A stretch of 64,000 nucleotides of DNA from Bacillota bacterium (lineage in GTDB: Bacteria; Bacillota; UBA4882; UBA8346), in NCBI GenBank assembly GCA_029974635.1, contig JARKQY010000051.1, positions 1 through 64,000 of the forward strand, given 5' to 3'. The notes under the pieces were generated by a model. That model did not search any database. It saw only the letters and a program-made list of their open reading frames with translations, and was not told the DNA's origin. The position numbers were made by a program, and so were the translations under genes. Numbering within the stretch: position 1 is the first letter of the stretch; each line of letters begins with the position of its first letter. Shown here in pieces: positions 45,079 through 53,993 of the stretch.

Positions 45079-46119
45079 TTAACTAGGCCTTGATACGATC
45101 ACGGTATAGGTTTGAGAACTGCTACCATTGGTGACCTTGATGGTGATCTCATTCGAACCCACAACCAAGCTAAGCGCCGGCGAGGTGCCGCCATTAGGCA
45201 CCGTATACGTATCATTGACCAAGATCGTCGCTCCGGCTTCCTCCGCGGTTGGAGTGACCGTCACGCTACTAACTCCTCCCGCGACACTCGCAGTGTAAGC
45301 CATCGTGGTTTTGTTAAAAGCCGGGTTCATCGAACCCCGGATCCCATTAACAACTAATGCGGACAAATAGGCGGAGCCTGCAGATTTGTTAACAACAACG
45401 GTATAAGTCTCGGTCATTAAACCATCTGCGGACGTTACCGTAACCGTGATCGTATTTGTTCCATCATGGAGAGGAACATTTACCGGCGTGCCACTGGGCG
45501 TGGTAGTTGTGTTGACCCTTATGGTTCCGGCGGCCGCTGTTGGTGTCACATTCACCGAAGGTACAGAATTATCCACACCAGTGGTATAAGAATAAGTATA
45601 GCTCGAAAATACCGGAGTCAATGGTATGCTAGTCTCGCTGGTGGTTGAAAGATTCAAGCCTGTCAACGACGGCGCATTCGCCGCCTCATACACTTCCAAA
45701 TCCACAATTGAGGCAAAATTGGTATTACACCGCAAGCCCTTGGTCACGTAAATTCTGGCCCACCTTACCTTCTGGGGAGTAACCGCCCGGTCGGTTGAAT
45801 TCGCCGAATTGTTGGTTACCGTATCGATATCGAACCAATTCGCATTATCCAGGCTACCCTGCAACTTGTAATCCTGTAAGTTATAATTGGACGACCAGCC
45901 CACCGCGCCCATCTGTTTGACAACCCAGCGGTTGATCCAGTAAACAGCGCCCAGATCCACCCGCAGCCAGGTTGGGGCCGGTGTACCCGAGGGCGGCAGC
46001 GGCGAGGAACCCACCCACCGGTTCAGCGGCGTCAGAACCCCGTCAACCGCTTTACCCGGTTGATAGGGAAACATGGAATTGCTGGCAGCGGCATTTTTAT
46101 TTAAAGCAACATTGGCCAT
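45079..46119 (-). CDS. Discoidin (F5/8 type C) domain protein with two cadherin-like sandwiches
   Basis: 346 residues. N-terminal F5/8C domain: NVALNKNAAASNSMFPYQPGKAVDG, WLRVDLGAVYWINRWVVKQ, WFDIDTVTNNSANSTDRAVTPQKVRWARIYVTKG, IVDLEVYE. Then two cadherin-like beta-sandwich (PF12733-type) repeats: LTGLNLSTTSETSIPLTPVFSSYTYSYTTGV...TYTVVVNK and LSALVVNGIRGSMNPAFNKTTMAYTASV...TYTVIVSR. There is no signal peptide despite an extracellular domain set, so export may use another route or a phage-like particle. AAAGGATGG precedes the ATG. Confidence 0.88.
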   Translation of the reverse strand: MANVALNKNAAASNSMFPYQPGKAVDGVLTPLNRWVGSSPLPPSGTPAPTWLRVDLGAVYWINRWVVKQMGAVGWSSNYNLQDYKLQGSLDNANWFDIDTVTNNSANSTDRAVTPQKVRWARIYVTKGLRCNTNFASIVDLEVYEAANAPSLTGLNLSTTSETSIPLTPVFSSYTYSYTTGVDNSVPSVNVTPTAAAGTIRVNTTTTPSGTPVNVPLHDGTNTITVTVTSADGLMTETYTVVVNKSAGSAYLSALVVNGIRGSMNPAFNKTTMAYTASVAGGVSSVTVTPTAEEAGATILVNDTYTVPNGGTSPALSLVVGSNEITIKVTNGSSSQTYTVIVSRPS

Positions 46120-46289
46120 TTGCTTTCCATCCTTTCGAATTCGTTTTCGCGATAATTCATTCTTAAGTCTCTAATAGCAACATCATACTATTTTGATTTG
46201 TTCTTCACTCTGCGTCCTTGTCCCCAGGGTGACGACGCCTCTGCGCGAGTAATGTTTTATAATAAATTGGATGTTGTCCTGTCTAACCA

Positions 46290-46532
46290 CTAGTCCCTGG
46301 TCGGATAGATACCGGAGATGCAAATGTAATACCCGGTGCCCGGTTGCGGTTCGGCTCCCTGCAAATTGGGTAAAGCAAAAGTGGTCGTGCCGTTGCCGCC
46401 GAATTTACTGCCGATTAACGAAAACAAAGCAGTATTCTGCTGAATCTGCAGAATCTGGCCGTTGCAAAGCATCCAGCCCATGGGGACGAAACTATATGGA
46501 AAACAAACGATTTGTCCTAAGAAATAATCCAT
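46290..46532 (-). CDS. Minimal tail-collar (microcystin-dependent-protein-like) protein
   Basis: 80 residues that are nothing but one Tail Collar domain: LGQIVCFPYSFVPMGWMLCNGQILQIQQNTALFSLIGSKFGGNGTTTFALPNLQG. Normal phage collar proteins carry this domain plus a fibre; here it stands alone. The ATG follows a GAGGAGG-like site. It is a paralogue of the gene at 46672-46920, and both lie next to the discoidin protein gene. Confidence 0.85.
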   Translation of the reverse strand: MDYFLGQIVCFPYSFVPMGWMLCNGQILQIQQNTALFSLIGSKFGGNGTTTFALPNLQGAEPQPGTGYYICISGIYPTRD

Positions 46533-46671
46533 TTTATAAGCCTCCTCTATTATAATAAGTACTACCTTAAGTTATAACGCCGACTGAAATAAACATTTGG
46601 GAATGAATTTTCCGGGCACAACCGGAGCCTTCCGAATTCCGGCTCCCGGATTCTTTCTTCCGAATTTTAAA

Positions 46672-46920
46672 TCAGCTCCGGCTGGGATAAATGCCTTGAA
46701 TTGCGATGCAATAATGCATACCCATCTCCTGCATCGGCAACGCGTTTCGTAAATCCGGCAGGCAGAAAGTGGTGGTGCCGTTCCCGCCGAACTTGGTGCC
46801 TAAAAGCGTGTATAAAGCTTGATTCGTGGCGATGTTCAGTGTTTGTCCCTCGCAAGGCATCCAGTAGGACGGGGCAAAATCAAATGCAAAGAGTTCGATG
46901 TCGCCTAATAATGGATCCAT
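46672..46920 (-). CDS. Minimal tail-collar protein, paralogue
   Basis: 82 residues: LGDIELFAFDFAPSYWMPCEGQTLNIATNQALYTLLGTKFGGNGTTTFCLPDLRN. The GTKFGGNGTTTFxLPDL block is the collar signature. AGGAGG precedes the ATG. It lies first in a three-gene run with the second collar gene and the discoidin gene, all on the minus strand; together they may form a small contractile- or fibre-like surface structure, which is speculation. Confidence 0.85.
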   Translation of the reverse strand: MDPLLGDIELFAFDFAPSYWMPCEGQTLNIATNQALYTLLGTKFGGNGTTTFCLPDLRNALPMQEMGMHYCIAIQGIYPSRS

Positions 46921-47177
46921 AAGTTAACCTCCTTAGATTTATTTATAATTCAGTAAGTAATTACCAAAAAGTTATGAATATAATTGACGCTACAGTATTA
47001 ACCCGTAAACTTTGTTTTTTAGATGTAACGGGAGATAATTAAAATTTATAATAGGATTATTTTTCTGTCAGCCGATTGGCGGCGAAATGTATCAAATGGG
47101 ACTTGAAATGTACTTTTAAAGAGCTAAAATGCATTTCTTTGCTTACGATCTTGGGCATGAGAAGGCGCCTCCGGCAA

Positions 47178-47216
47178 AATAAAAATCCCGCCAGGAGATG
47201 ATCATAGCAGGATTTT
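47178..47216 (-). terminator. Bidirectional hairpin terminator downstream of fabG
   Basis: On the minus strand AAATCCTGC pairs with GCGGGATTT, followed by TTTATTTT; on the plus strand the stem is followed by AAAGTTTTT. Confidence 0.75.
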
Positions 47217-47261
47217 AAAGTTTTTATATTATCGCATGCGATACTTTTTTATGTGAAGTGA

Positions 47262-47400
47262 TTCGAAGCTGTCTGTTCCGTGTCCGCGTTCATCGTTCAA
47301 CGGTTAATCATTGCGGCTCGAAAATCTTGAACCCGAAACCTGGAACGCGGAATGATTGACCCCAAACCCCTGGCCGCCACCACTACCGTCAGCGGATAAT
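47262..47400 (-). repeat. R3 dispersed repeat, copy 2
   Basis: On the minus strand it reads GGGGTCAATCATTCCGCGTT, later GTTGAACGATGAACGCGGAC and ACGGAACAGACAGCTTCGAATC, in the same order as the copy at 36440-36610. Confidence 0.7.
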
Positions 47401-47515
47401 CAAATATATTATGAAGTTGAGTATCGATTTGCCTGCGTTTTAAAATAGGTTGTCTCATCCGGTAATTACAACTCTCCGGTTCATCGCTGTTCCAAATCTT
47501 CGTTTCGATTATAGC

Positions 47516-48247
47516 TCAAGCCAGTAATCCCCCATCAACCGTATAAACCTGGCCTGTACAGTAACTCGCCTCATCGCTGGCCAGATAAGCCACCAAGCCG
47601 GCCACCTCTTCCGGATTTCCGAACCGCTGCAACGGTATGGTCGCGGTAAACCCTTTTTCAAACTCCGCAGCCATCTCCGTTTTGATAAATCCGGGCGCTA
47701 CCGCGTTGACGGTGATCCCGAACTGGGCATATTCCTTGGCGATGACCTGGGTAAAAGCATTGATGCCCGCTTTGGAAGCAGCGTAATAAGATTGCCCCGG
47801 ATTGCCCCGGAAAGCCGCCGCCGAACTGATATTGATGATCCGCCCGTATTTGCCCGCCACCATCTTCGGTAACACGCCCCGGCAACAGTTAATGGTCCCG
47901 ATTAAATTCGTCTCGATAACCTGGCGGTAATCGCCGGTCTCCGACAACATCAGCAATTTGGAAACTGCAATTCCGGCGCTGTTGATCAGAATGTCGATTT
48001 TGCCAAATCGGGAAACCACCGACTTGACCATTTGTTTTACCTGATCAAAATCGGTAACGTCGCCTTTAACTAAAATCACGCTTTCACTGATGATTTTCAG
48101 TTCCTGTAGCGTCTTCGCGGCGGCTTCCTCGTTGCTGCGATAATTGACCGCCAGATTAGCGCCTTCCCTTAAGAACGTCCCGGCCAGCTCCTTGCCGATG
48201 CCCCGGCTGCCTCCGGTAATCAGCACCGTTTTATCCTTGAACCTCAT
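47516..48247 (-). CDS. fabG: Short-chain dehydrogenase, 3-oxoacyl-ACP reductase type
   Basis: 243 residues from the ATG at 48247, after AGGAGG; the longer frame to 48301 has no ribosome site. Rossmann motif TGGSRGIGKEL, NSAG, catalytic Ser in NISSAAAFRG, Tyr-x-x-x-Lys in SYYAASKAG, and a C-terminal YCTGQVYTVDGG. FabG reduces 3-oxoacyl-ACP with NADPH in fatty-acid synthesis. Without other fab genes nearby, a different SDR substrate is possible. It lies after two murA genes on the same strand. Confidence 0.85.
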   Translation of the reverse strand: MRFKDKTVLITGGSRGIGKELAGTFLREGANLAVNYRSNEEAAAKTLQELKIISESVILVKGDVTDFDQVKQMVKSVVSRFGKIDILINSAGIAVSKLLMLSETGDYRQVIETNLIGTINCCRGVLPKMVAGKYGRIINISSAAAFRGNPGQSYYAASKAGINAFTQVIAKEYAQFGITVNAVAPGFIKTEMAAEFEKGFTATIPLQRFGNPEEVAGLVAYLASDEASYCTGQVYTVDGGLLA

Positions 48248-48340
48248 TCGATAACCTCCTGTATGTAGATAGTGAGTCGAAAGTTTAAAGTCGAACGTCA
48301 AAAAATTCAGCGGCTTTTATTTTTGTAATGAAAAATATTT

Positions 48341-48419
48341 CAACCACGAAATATACGAAAAGCACGAAAATAGATTGCTGATAAGGTTTACTTTCGTGTA
48401 TTTCGTGACTCCGTGGTGG
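48341..48419. repeat. Inverted-repeat element (CACGAAATACACGAAA type)
   Basis: CAACCACGAAATATACGAAA with AGCACGAAA on the left faces TTTCGTGTATTTCGTG, then ACTCCGTGGTGG on the right, about 30 bp arms around a 25 bp centre. It fills most of the gap between murA copy 1 and fabG and has no reading frame. Confidence 0.65.
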
Positions 48420-48463
48420 ATATTATCTTTAAATAACTGAATTACTAATAACTGTTTTTCATA

Positions 48464-49816
48464 CTAAATTCTATCCCGGACGATATCCGCGCCAAGTCCG
48501 GCTAATTTTTGCTCAAATCTTTCATAGCCGCGATCAAGATATTGAAGGCCTTCGATTACCGTGATTCCCTCGGCCCGTAAACCCACAATAACTAGCGCCG
48601 CCCCGGCCCGTAAATCCGGAGCAAATACCATGGCGCCGCTTAAATTCTCCACCCCCTTAACAATGGCGCTGCGGCTTTCTACCCTAATCATGGCGCCCAT
48701 CCGGACCAGTTCATCCACATACCGGAAACGGCTTCCAAAAACATTTTCCGTAATTACACTGGTGCCCTGGGCAATAGTTAAAAGCGCGGTAATCTGCGGC
48801 TGTAAATCAGTGGGAAACCCTGGATGCGTTAAAACAGTGACGTCAGCTGCTTTCACTCTGTTTGGAGCTACGATCCGAAGCCAGTCTTCGCCAATTTCAA
48901 TATAATTACCGACCTCCCGCAGCTTGGAAATTAAGGCCTCGACATGCTCGGGAATGATATCCGCAACGGTCACATCCCCGCCGGTAATGGCGGTGGCAAT
49001 CATAAAAGTGCCGGTTTCAATCCGGTCTGGAATCACTGTATAATCAATTTCCCGGTCATAGAGCCGGGGTACTCCTTCAATCCGGATGGTATCGGTTCCT
49101 GCGCCACGGATACGGGCGCCCAGACGGTTGTAAAAATTTTGTTCTTCAATGATCTCCGGTTCTTTGGCGGCATTTCGAATTACCGTGGTTCCTTCAGCTA
49201 CAATTGCTGCAGCCATAATGTTCTCGGTAGCTCCCACACTGGGAAAGTCAAGATGAATCTCCGCCCCCCGTAACTTCTTGGCCTGAACATAAACATAACC
49301 ATGATCCTCAACCACTTCAGCGCCTAATGCCTGAAACCCTTTTAAATGCAGGTCGATAGGCCGTTGTCCGATGACGCAACCTCCGGGTTGAAATAGTTTA
49401 ACCCGGCCGTTCCGGCTTAGCAACGGACCCATTACTTGAACGGAAGCCCTCATTTCACGGACCAACTCATCCGGTGCGCAGAATCCCAAATCATTCGGAG
49501 CTTTAATGGCTAAAACGGTCTCGTCTTCCCAGTTCACTTCGGCTCCAAGTCCCCGAAGCACCCCAATCATCGTTTCCACATCCCGGATACGCGGGACATT
49601 TCGAATGATACAAAGATTATGGGCTGACAGCGAAGCTGTCATTAATTTTAAAACAGCGTTTTTGGCTCCGCTGGGGCTTACAGATCCCCGTAAACGATTC
49701 CCTCCCACAATTTTTAATCGTTCGACAGCTTTTTGGATACCCGCTTCGGTAACCCCAAGATCAACCATCGGTTTGCCTCCCAATAATTCAACCGCTCTGC
49801 GATTATAATCCGTCAT
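48464..49816 (-). CDS. murA: UDP-N-acetylglucosamine 1-carboxyvinyltransferase, Cys form
   Basis: 450 residues; the first committed step of peptidoglycan synthesis (enolpyruvyl transfer from PEP). Motifs: SGAKNAVLKL, NVPRIRDVETMI, LVREMRAS, active-site loop LFQPGGCVIGQRP with Cys147 (equivalent to E. coli Cys115, the fosfomycin target), EGTTVIRNAAKEPE and PTDLQPQ. An N-terminal extension of about 34 residues (MTDYNRRAVELLGGKPMVDLG...) precedes the usual start region. It is a paralogue of the gene at 50092-51378, with 275 bp between them. AAGGA precedes the ATG. Confidence 0.95.
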   Translation of the reverse strand: MTDYNRRAVELLGGKPMVDLGVTEAGIQKAVERLKIVGGNRLRGSVSPSGAKNAVLKLMTASLSAHNLCIIRNVPRIRDVETMIGVLRGLGAEVNWEDETVLAIKAPNDLGFCAPDELVREMRASVQVMGPLLSRNGRVKLFQPGGCVIGQRPIDLHLKGFQALGAEVVEDHGYVYVQAKKLRGAEIHLDFPSVGATENIMAAAIVAEGTTVIRNAAKEPEIIEEQNFYNRLGARIRGAGTDTIRIEGVPRLYDREIDYTVIPDRIETGTFMIATAITGGDVTVADIIPEHVEALISKLREVGNYIEIGEDWLRIVAPNRVKAADVTVLTHPGFPTDLQPQITALLTIAQGTSVITENVFGSRFRYVDELVRMGAMIRVESRSAIVKGVENLSGAMVFAPDLRAGAALVIVGLRAEGITVIEGLQYLDRGYERFEQKLAGLGADIVRDRI

Positions 49817-50091
49817 ATACTTATCCTTAAAAAGCTTGTATAAAAGACAAACTTTGGGGATATTTTTGAATTGTAGCTGCGCTACAATATGTTATTCAGC
49901 CTAAAAAGTAAGATTTATTCTTCTTTTCGGGAACGATTTTAACGATGAAGTCAGATTATATCTAAAGTATTTATCGAACATCGATATCATATTCGTTTGG
50001 ACGCAGGACGGTGACAATAACTAAAAAAGCTCCATGGGAGATTGATGACGTGGGGCTATCCGAAAAGGTACTCCATTTACACGGAAAATAT

Positions 50092-51378
50092 TTAAAAACG
50101 CCGTAAATCAGCCCCCAACATGGTCAGTTTCTGCTCAATCTTTTCATAGCCGCGATCCAGATGAAAAAGTCCCTCAACGGTGGTACGCCCTTGTGCGGCC
50201 AATCCTGCAATGACTAAAGAGGCCGCTGCCCGGATATCGGAGGCTAATACTGTTGCCCCGCTCAAACTGGAAATTCCCCGGACAATAGCGCTTCTGCTTT
50301 CCACCATAATACTGGCCCCCATCCGGATCAGCTCGTCCACATAACGGAAACGGCTGCTATAAATATTTTCGACAATGATGCTTGTCCCGTTGGCGATTGT
50401 CAAAAGGGCGGTAATTTGCGGCTGAAGATCGGTCGGAAATCCCGGATAAGGAAGAACTGTAACATCTACCGCATTGAGCTTTCCAGGGGCCACTACCCGG
50501 ACCTTATCTTCTTCCACCTGAACCTCCGCACCGGTCTCACGGAGCTTGGCGATTAAAGCGTCAAGATGTTCGGGAATTACCTCCCCTACAGTTACATCAC
50601 CGCCGCTAATTGCCGCGGCAATCATGAAAGTACCCGCTTCAATCCGATCCGGGATCACCGTATAATCGATCTCCCGGTCATTGAGCACGGTTACCCCTTC
50701 AATTCGGATGGTATCCGTACCGGCGCCGCGGATTTTAGCTCCCAGACGGTTATAAAAATTTTGTTCTTCGATGATCTCCGGTTCTTTGGCGGCATTTCGA
50801 ATAATGGTCGTACCTTCAGCCAGGATTGCCGCCGCCATAATATTCTCGGTCGCACCCACACTGGGGAAATCCAGGTGAATCTCTGCCCCTCTGAGTTTAT
50901 TGGCGGTTAAATAGACATATCCGTGTTCCTCAACCAACTCAGCGCCCAGGGCCTGAAACCCTTTTAAATGCAGATTGATAGGACGCTGCCCAATAACATC
51001 CCCTCCGGGCTGAAAAAGCTTTACCCGTCCGATTTTGGTAAGCAACGGTCCCATCACTTGGGCTGAAGCCCGCATCTCCCTCACCAATTCATCGGGAGCG
51101 GAGAATCCTAAATCACCGGTATTTTTAATGATAAGTGTAGATTCATCCCCCCAACTGACTTCCGCACCAAGGCCTTGAATCACGCCAATCATTATCTCAA
51201 CGTCCCGGATACGGGGAACATTACGGATAATAGAACGGTTATTTGCCAATAAAGCCGCCGTCATAAGCTTCAATACCGCGTTTTTAGCGCCGCTGACAGT
51301 AACAGAACCTTTAAGTGGCTTGCCGCCAATAATCTCTAAACGCTCATTGCCCCCCGGAATATTACTATGCTTATTCAT
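50092..51378 (-). CDS. murA: UDP-N-acetylglucosamine 1-carboxyvinyltransferase, Asp form
   Basis: 428 residues from the ATG at 51378; the frame further 5' to 51525 is dispersed repeat, not coding. Nearly the same as the neighbouring MurA, but the catalytic loop reads LFQPGGDVIGQRP: Asp127 replaces the usual Cys. Asp at this place keeps activity and blocks fosfomycin alkylation in Mycobacterium and Chlamydia MurA (established knowledge). This is the last gene of the dcw cluster, 3' of murG. GGGAG lies ten bases before the start. Confidence 0.95.
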   Translation of the reverse strand: MNKHSNIPGGNERLEIIGGKPLKGSVTVSGAKNAVLKLMTAALLANNRSIIRNVPRIRDVEIMIGVIQGLGAEVSWGDESTLIIKNTGDLGFSAPDELVREMRASAQVMGPLLTKIGRVKLFQPGGDVIGQRPINLHLKGFQALGAELVEEHGYVYLTANKLRGAEIHLDFPSVGATENIMAAAILAEGTTIIRNAAKEPEIIEEQNFYNRLGAKIRGAGTDTIRIEGVTVLNDREIDYTVIPDRIEAGTFMIAAAISGGDVTVGEVIPEHLDALIAKLRETGAEVQVEEDKVRVVAPGKLNAVDVTVLPYPGFPTDLQPQITALLTIANGTSIIVENIYSSRFRYVDELIRMGASIMVESRSAIVRGISSLSGATVLASDIRAAASLVIAGLAAQGRTTVEGLFHLDRGYEKIEQKLTMLGADLRRF

Positions 51379-51393
51379 ACCCTCAGTTCTCCC

Positions 51394-51505
51394 AGATTCT
51401 GTGCGAATACCAATTGTTTGTCGCATAGAACCACAATATTTTGTATTAATCATATTGCTATATACTAAACATGCTTCGAAATCCCATTGCCCGCACAGAC
51501 TCCCA
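51394..51505. repeat. R2 dispersed repeat, copy 2
   Basis: Ends TCTGTGCG and CGCACAGA are exactly complementary; the body matches 35618-35729 (ACCACAATATTTTGTATTA, TATACTAAACATGCTTC). It sits between murG and murA and directly abuts an R1 repeat at 51506. Confidence 0.75.
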
Positions 51506-51611
51506 GTAGAGCGTATCGTAAACAAGCGGCATTTAGAACTGGCGGAAACGCTCTACTTTAATAAAACGTTCTGAAAATATATTACTACGTTATTTAGAGA
51601 ACGTTTTACTA
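51506..51611. repeat. R1 two-hairpin repeat in the murG-murA gap
   Basis: GTAGAGCG (51506-51513) pairs with CGCTCTAC (51549-51556); AAAACGTTCT (51563-51572) pairs with AGAACGTTTT (51598-51607). The right arm overlaps the murG 3' end and encodes its last residues SSKTFSK. Confidence 0.75.
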
Positions 51612-52732
51612 GATCTTTTATTTGCTATAAGCTTCAGTAGTTCGGACACAATATCGCCGGTTGCATTTGGATGACTCAATGACTTGCTGGCGGCAGCCAT
51701 AACATTTCGCTTCTGCGAATCTTTCAACATGCCGGTTAGGCTTTCCCATAGTGATTCCGGGGTCAATTCCTTTTCCAGGATAACTTGAGCGGCGTTGGCT
51801 TTCTCCAGAACTCTGGCGTTAAACTCTTGATGGTTATTGGTTGCATGGGGATACGGCACCAAAATGGCTGGAATTCCGAAATAGGTTATCTCCGCCAGGG
51901 ATATGGCGCCGGCTCTTGCCAGAACAATATCAGCCACACTATATGCATCGGCAATTTTGTAAAAATACGGAGTCAAAAATAACCGGGATTGAAATTTTTT
52001 TTGAAGCTGCAGCCCTTGAACCGCTTCCTGAATTAATTCATAGTCCTTTAATCCGGTCATCATGATAATTTGCAGGTTGCTAAATTCCTGAAAAAGTCTG
52101 ACGAGGATGCTTAATAAATTATGGTTAATACGGCGGGCGCTTTGACTGCCTCCAAAAACCAGCAAATTCAGATGATTCGGTTTCAAACCTAAATTTTGCT
52201 CCGCCCTGGCCCGGTCCACTCCAACAAATTCAGCAGTCCGGATTGGATTGCCGGTTACCCGGACCGTCTTGTTTTTGAAGTATTTGGCGGCCTCCGGATA
52301 AGCCAGAAAAACCCGGGTTACGAACTTACCGAGAGTCCGGTTGGTCAATCCGGGAAAGGCATTTTGCTCCTGGATCGCGGTTGGAATGCCCATGAGATAA
52401 GCGGTCATTACTGCCGGTCCGCAAACATAACCTCCCGTACCGATGACCAGGTCCGGCTTAAACTCCCGGATAATTTTATATGTCTCCCAAAGTCCCTTGG
52501 CGGCCAGGCTCAGGGACCTAAATACCTTAAGGCTCAGCTTTCTTGGTATCCCTTCGAGTTGCAGGGTGACCAACTTAAAACCTTCCTTAGGAATCAATTC
52601 GGCTTCCAACCCTCGTTTACCCCCGATAAACAATAAGGCTGTTTCCGGATCACGCCGGATAAACTCTCTGGCTATGGTAATTGCCGGGTAAATATGACCA
52701 CCGGTTCCTCCTCCGGCCAATATTACACGCAT
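51590..52732 (-). CDS. murG: UDP-GlcNAc transferase forming lipid II
   Basis: 380 residues. It transfers GlcNAc to undecaprenyl-PP-MurNAc-pentapeptide on the inner membrane face. Motifs: ILAGGGTGGHIYPAI, VIGTGGYVCGPAV, IPTAIQEQNAFPGLTNR, LVFGGSQSARRIN, DIVLARAGAISLAEI and VPYPHATNNHQEFNA. The C-terminus (KRSSKTFSK) is encoded by an inserted R1 repeat and is not family sequence. The ATG follows AGGGAGG. Confidence 0.97.
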   Translation of the reverse strand: MRVILAGGGTGGHIYPAITIAREFIRRDPETALLFIGGKRGLEAELIPKEGFKLVTLQLEGIPRKLSLKVFRSLSLAAKGLWETYKIIREFKPDLVIGTGGYVCGPAVMTAYLMGIPTAIQEQNAFPGLTNRTLGKFVTRVFLAYPEAAKYFKNKTVRVTGNPIRTAEFVGVDRARAEQNLGLKPNHLNLLVFGGSQSARRINHNLLSILVRLFQEFSNLQIIMMTGLKDYELIQEAVQGLQLQKKFQSRLFLTPYFYKIADAYSVADIVLARAGAISLAEITYFGIPAILVPYPHATNNHQEFNARVLEKANAAQVILEKELTPESLWESLTGMLKDSQKRNVMAAASKSLSHPNATGDIVSELLKLIANKRSSKTFSK

Positions 52733-52764
52733 CAGCTTTATATCCTCCCTGAATGAGTATCCTG

Positions 52765-52869
52765 GTAGAGCGTATCTTAAATAAACGGCATTCAGAAATG
52801 ACGAAACGCTCTACTTTCGTAAAACGTTCTGAAAATATATTACTACGTTATTAGAAAACGTTTTACTAG
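52765..52869. repeat. R1 two-hairpin repeat in the ftsW-murG gap
   Basis: GTAGAGCG (52765-52772)/CGCTCTAC (52807-52814), then AAAACGTTCT (52821-52830) with an AGAAAACGTTTT arm ending at ACTAG. Its last bases supply the TAG stop codon of ftsW. It is the closest relative of the copy at 51506-51611. Confidence 0.75.
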
Positions 52870-53969
52870 TTTACTTCAGTGTTTTTGGAAATATTAAGTA
52901 AAATACCAATGGACATTAAACATACTATTAATGAAGACCCTCCGTAACTTAAAAAAGGCAGGGTAATTCCGGTTACCGGTATGGATGATGTGACCACCCC
53001 GATATTTAATAGCGCTTGAAATACCAGGCACGAAGTAATACCCACCGCTAATAGTCTGCCGTATGTGTCCGTGGTGGTTATAGCGGCCTTATAACCCCGC
53101 CAAGCCAGGAAAAAGAAGAAGATAAGCACTGTAATTGTGCCCAATAATCCCAACTCTTCCCCTAAAATGGAATAAATATAATCGGTATGGGCTTCCGGTA
53201 AATAATTAAACTTCTGGCGGCTCATTCCCAGGCCTAATCCCAAGGGACCTCCCGAACCCAATGCATATAACGACTGTATAATCTGCCAACCATCACCTTT
53301 AGGGTCTTTCCACGGATCCACGAAAGCAATTAACCGCTGAAAACGGTAGGGTTCGGTAATCACCAGGACAGTTCCCGCACCCAGTCCGACCAACCCGGGT
53401 ATGCTCAGATGAAAGAATTTGGCCCCGGCTGCAAATAACATAATCATGGCCGTTGCAAAGATTACAATCGTTGTCCCAAGATCCGGTTCGATCATAATCA
53501 AGGCACAGCTTATTGCCACATAGAAAAGAGGGATTACCACTCCTACCCAAAAATTTTTAACCCCGTTCTTAATTTCGGAACAATAATGAGCAATCATCAT
53601 AATTACGGATAATTTGGCCAATTCCGAAGGTTGCAGTTGAAAAAAACCCAGATTAATCCAACGCATCGCGCCTTTGACTTCTTTGGAGACAAATAAGACT
53701 ATAATTAGCAGTACAATGGAAGTCAATGCAAAAGGCAAGGTGAATTTCTTTAAACCTTGATAGGGAAACTTCATCAATATCAGTAATAGCACCAAACCTA
53801 CCAGGGCAAAAGTAAGCTGTTTTATGCCATAATGAAACACACTCTTTCCGTTGGTCATGTTCAGTGATTCCGGCGCGCTGGCGCTGGAAATAATGATTAA
53901 TCCCAGCACCAAAAGGAAAATGGTAATTAAAAACAAAAATAGATCCGGAGGATTTCGCTTCACTATCAT
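52866..53969 (-). CDS. ftsW: SEDS peptidoglycan glycosyltransferase FtsW/SpoVE type
   Basis: 367 residues with about ten membrane helices. SEDS motifs: KGAMRWINLGFFQLQPSELAKL, IEPDLGTTIVI, GDGWQIIQSLYALGSGGPLGLGLGMSRQKFNYLPEAHTDYIYSILGEELG and LPFLSYGGSSLI. It polymerises lipid II with the PBP encoded upstream. It follows mraY directly (24 bp), where murD is usually found. Confidence 0.95.
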   Translation of the reverse strand: MIVKRNPPDLFLFLITIFLLVLGLIIISSASAPESLNMTNGKSVFHYGIKQLTFALVGLVLLLILMKFPYQGLKKFTLPFALTSIVLLIIVLFVSKEVKGAMRWINLGFFQLQPSELAKLSVIMMIAHYCSEIKNGVKNFWVGVVIPLFYVAISCALIMIEPDLGTTIVIFATAMIMLFAAGAKFFHLSIPGLVGLGAGTVLVITEPYRFQRLIAFVDPWKDPKGDGWQIIQSLYALGSGGPLGLGLGMSRQKFNYLPEAHTDYIYSILGEELGLLGTITVLIFFFFLAWRGYKAAITTTDTYGRLLAVGITSCLVFQALLNIGVVTSSIPVTGITLPFLSYGGSSLIVCLMSIGILLNISKNTEVN

Positions 53970-53993
53970 TCAGCCTCCATAATCATATTCATC

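Larger units (their letters stand above)
46921..47515. other. Intergenic region with terminator and R3 repeat
   Basis: No gene seen. It holds a hairpin with T runs on both sides at 47178-47216 (AAATCCCGC/GCAGGATTT), usable as a terminator in either direction and probably ending fabG, and the second R3 repeat copy at 47262-47400. Confidence 0.7.

Noticed and set aside
51379-51525. N-terminal extension of the Asp-type MurA
   Set aside because: This stretch is the R2 repeat; MurA similarity starts at the ATG at 51378.
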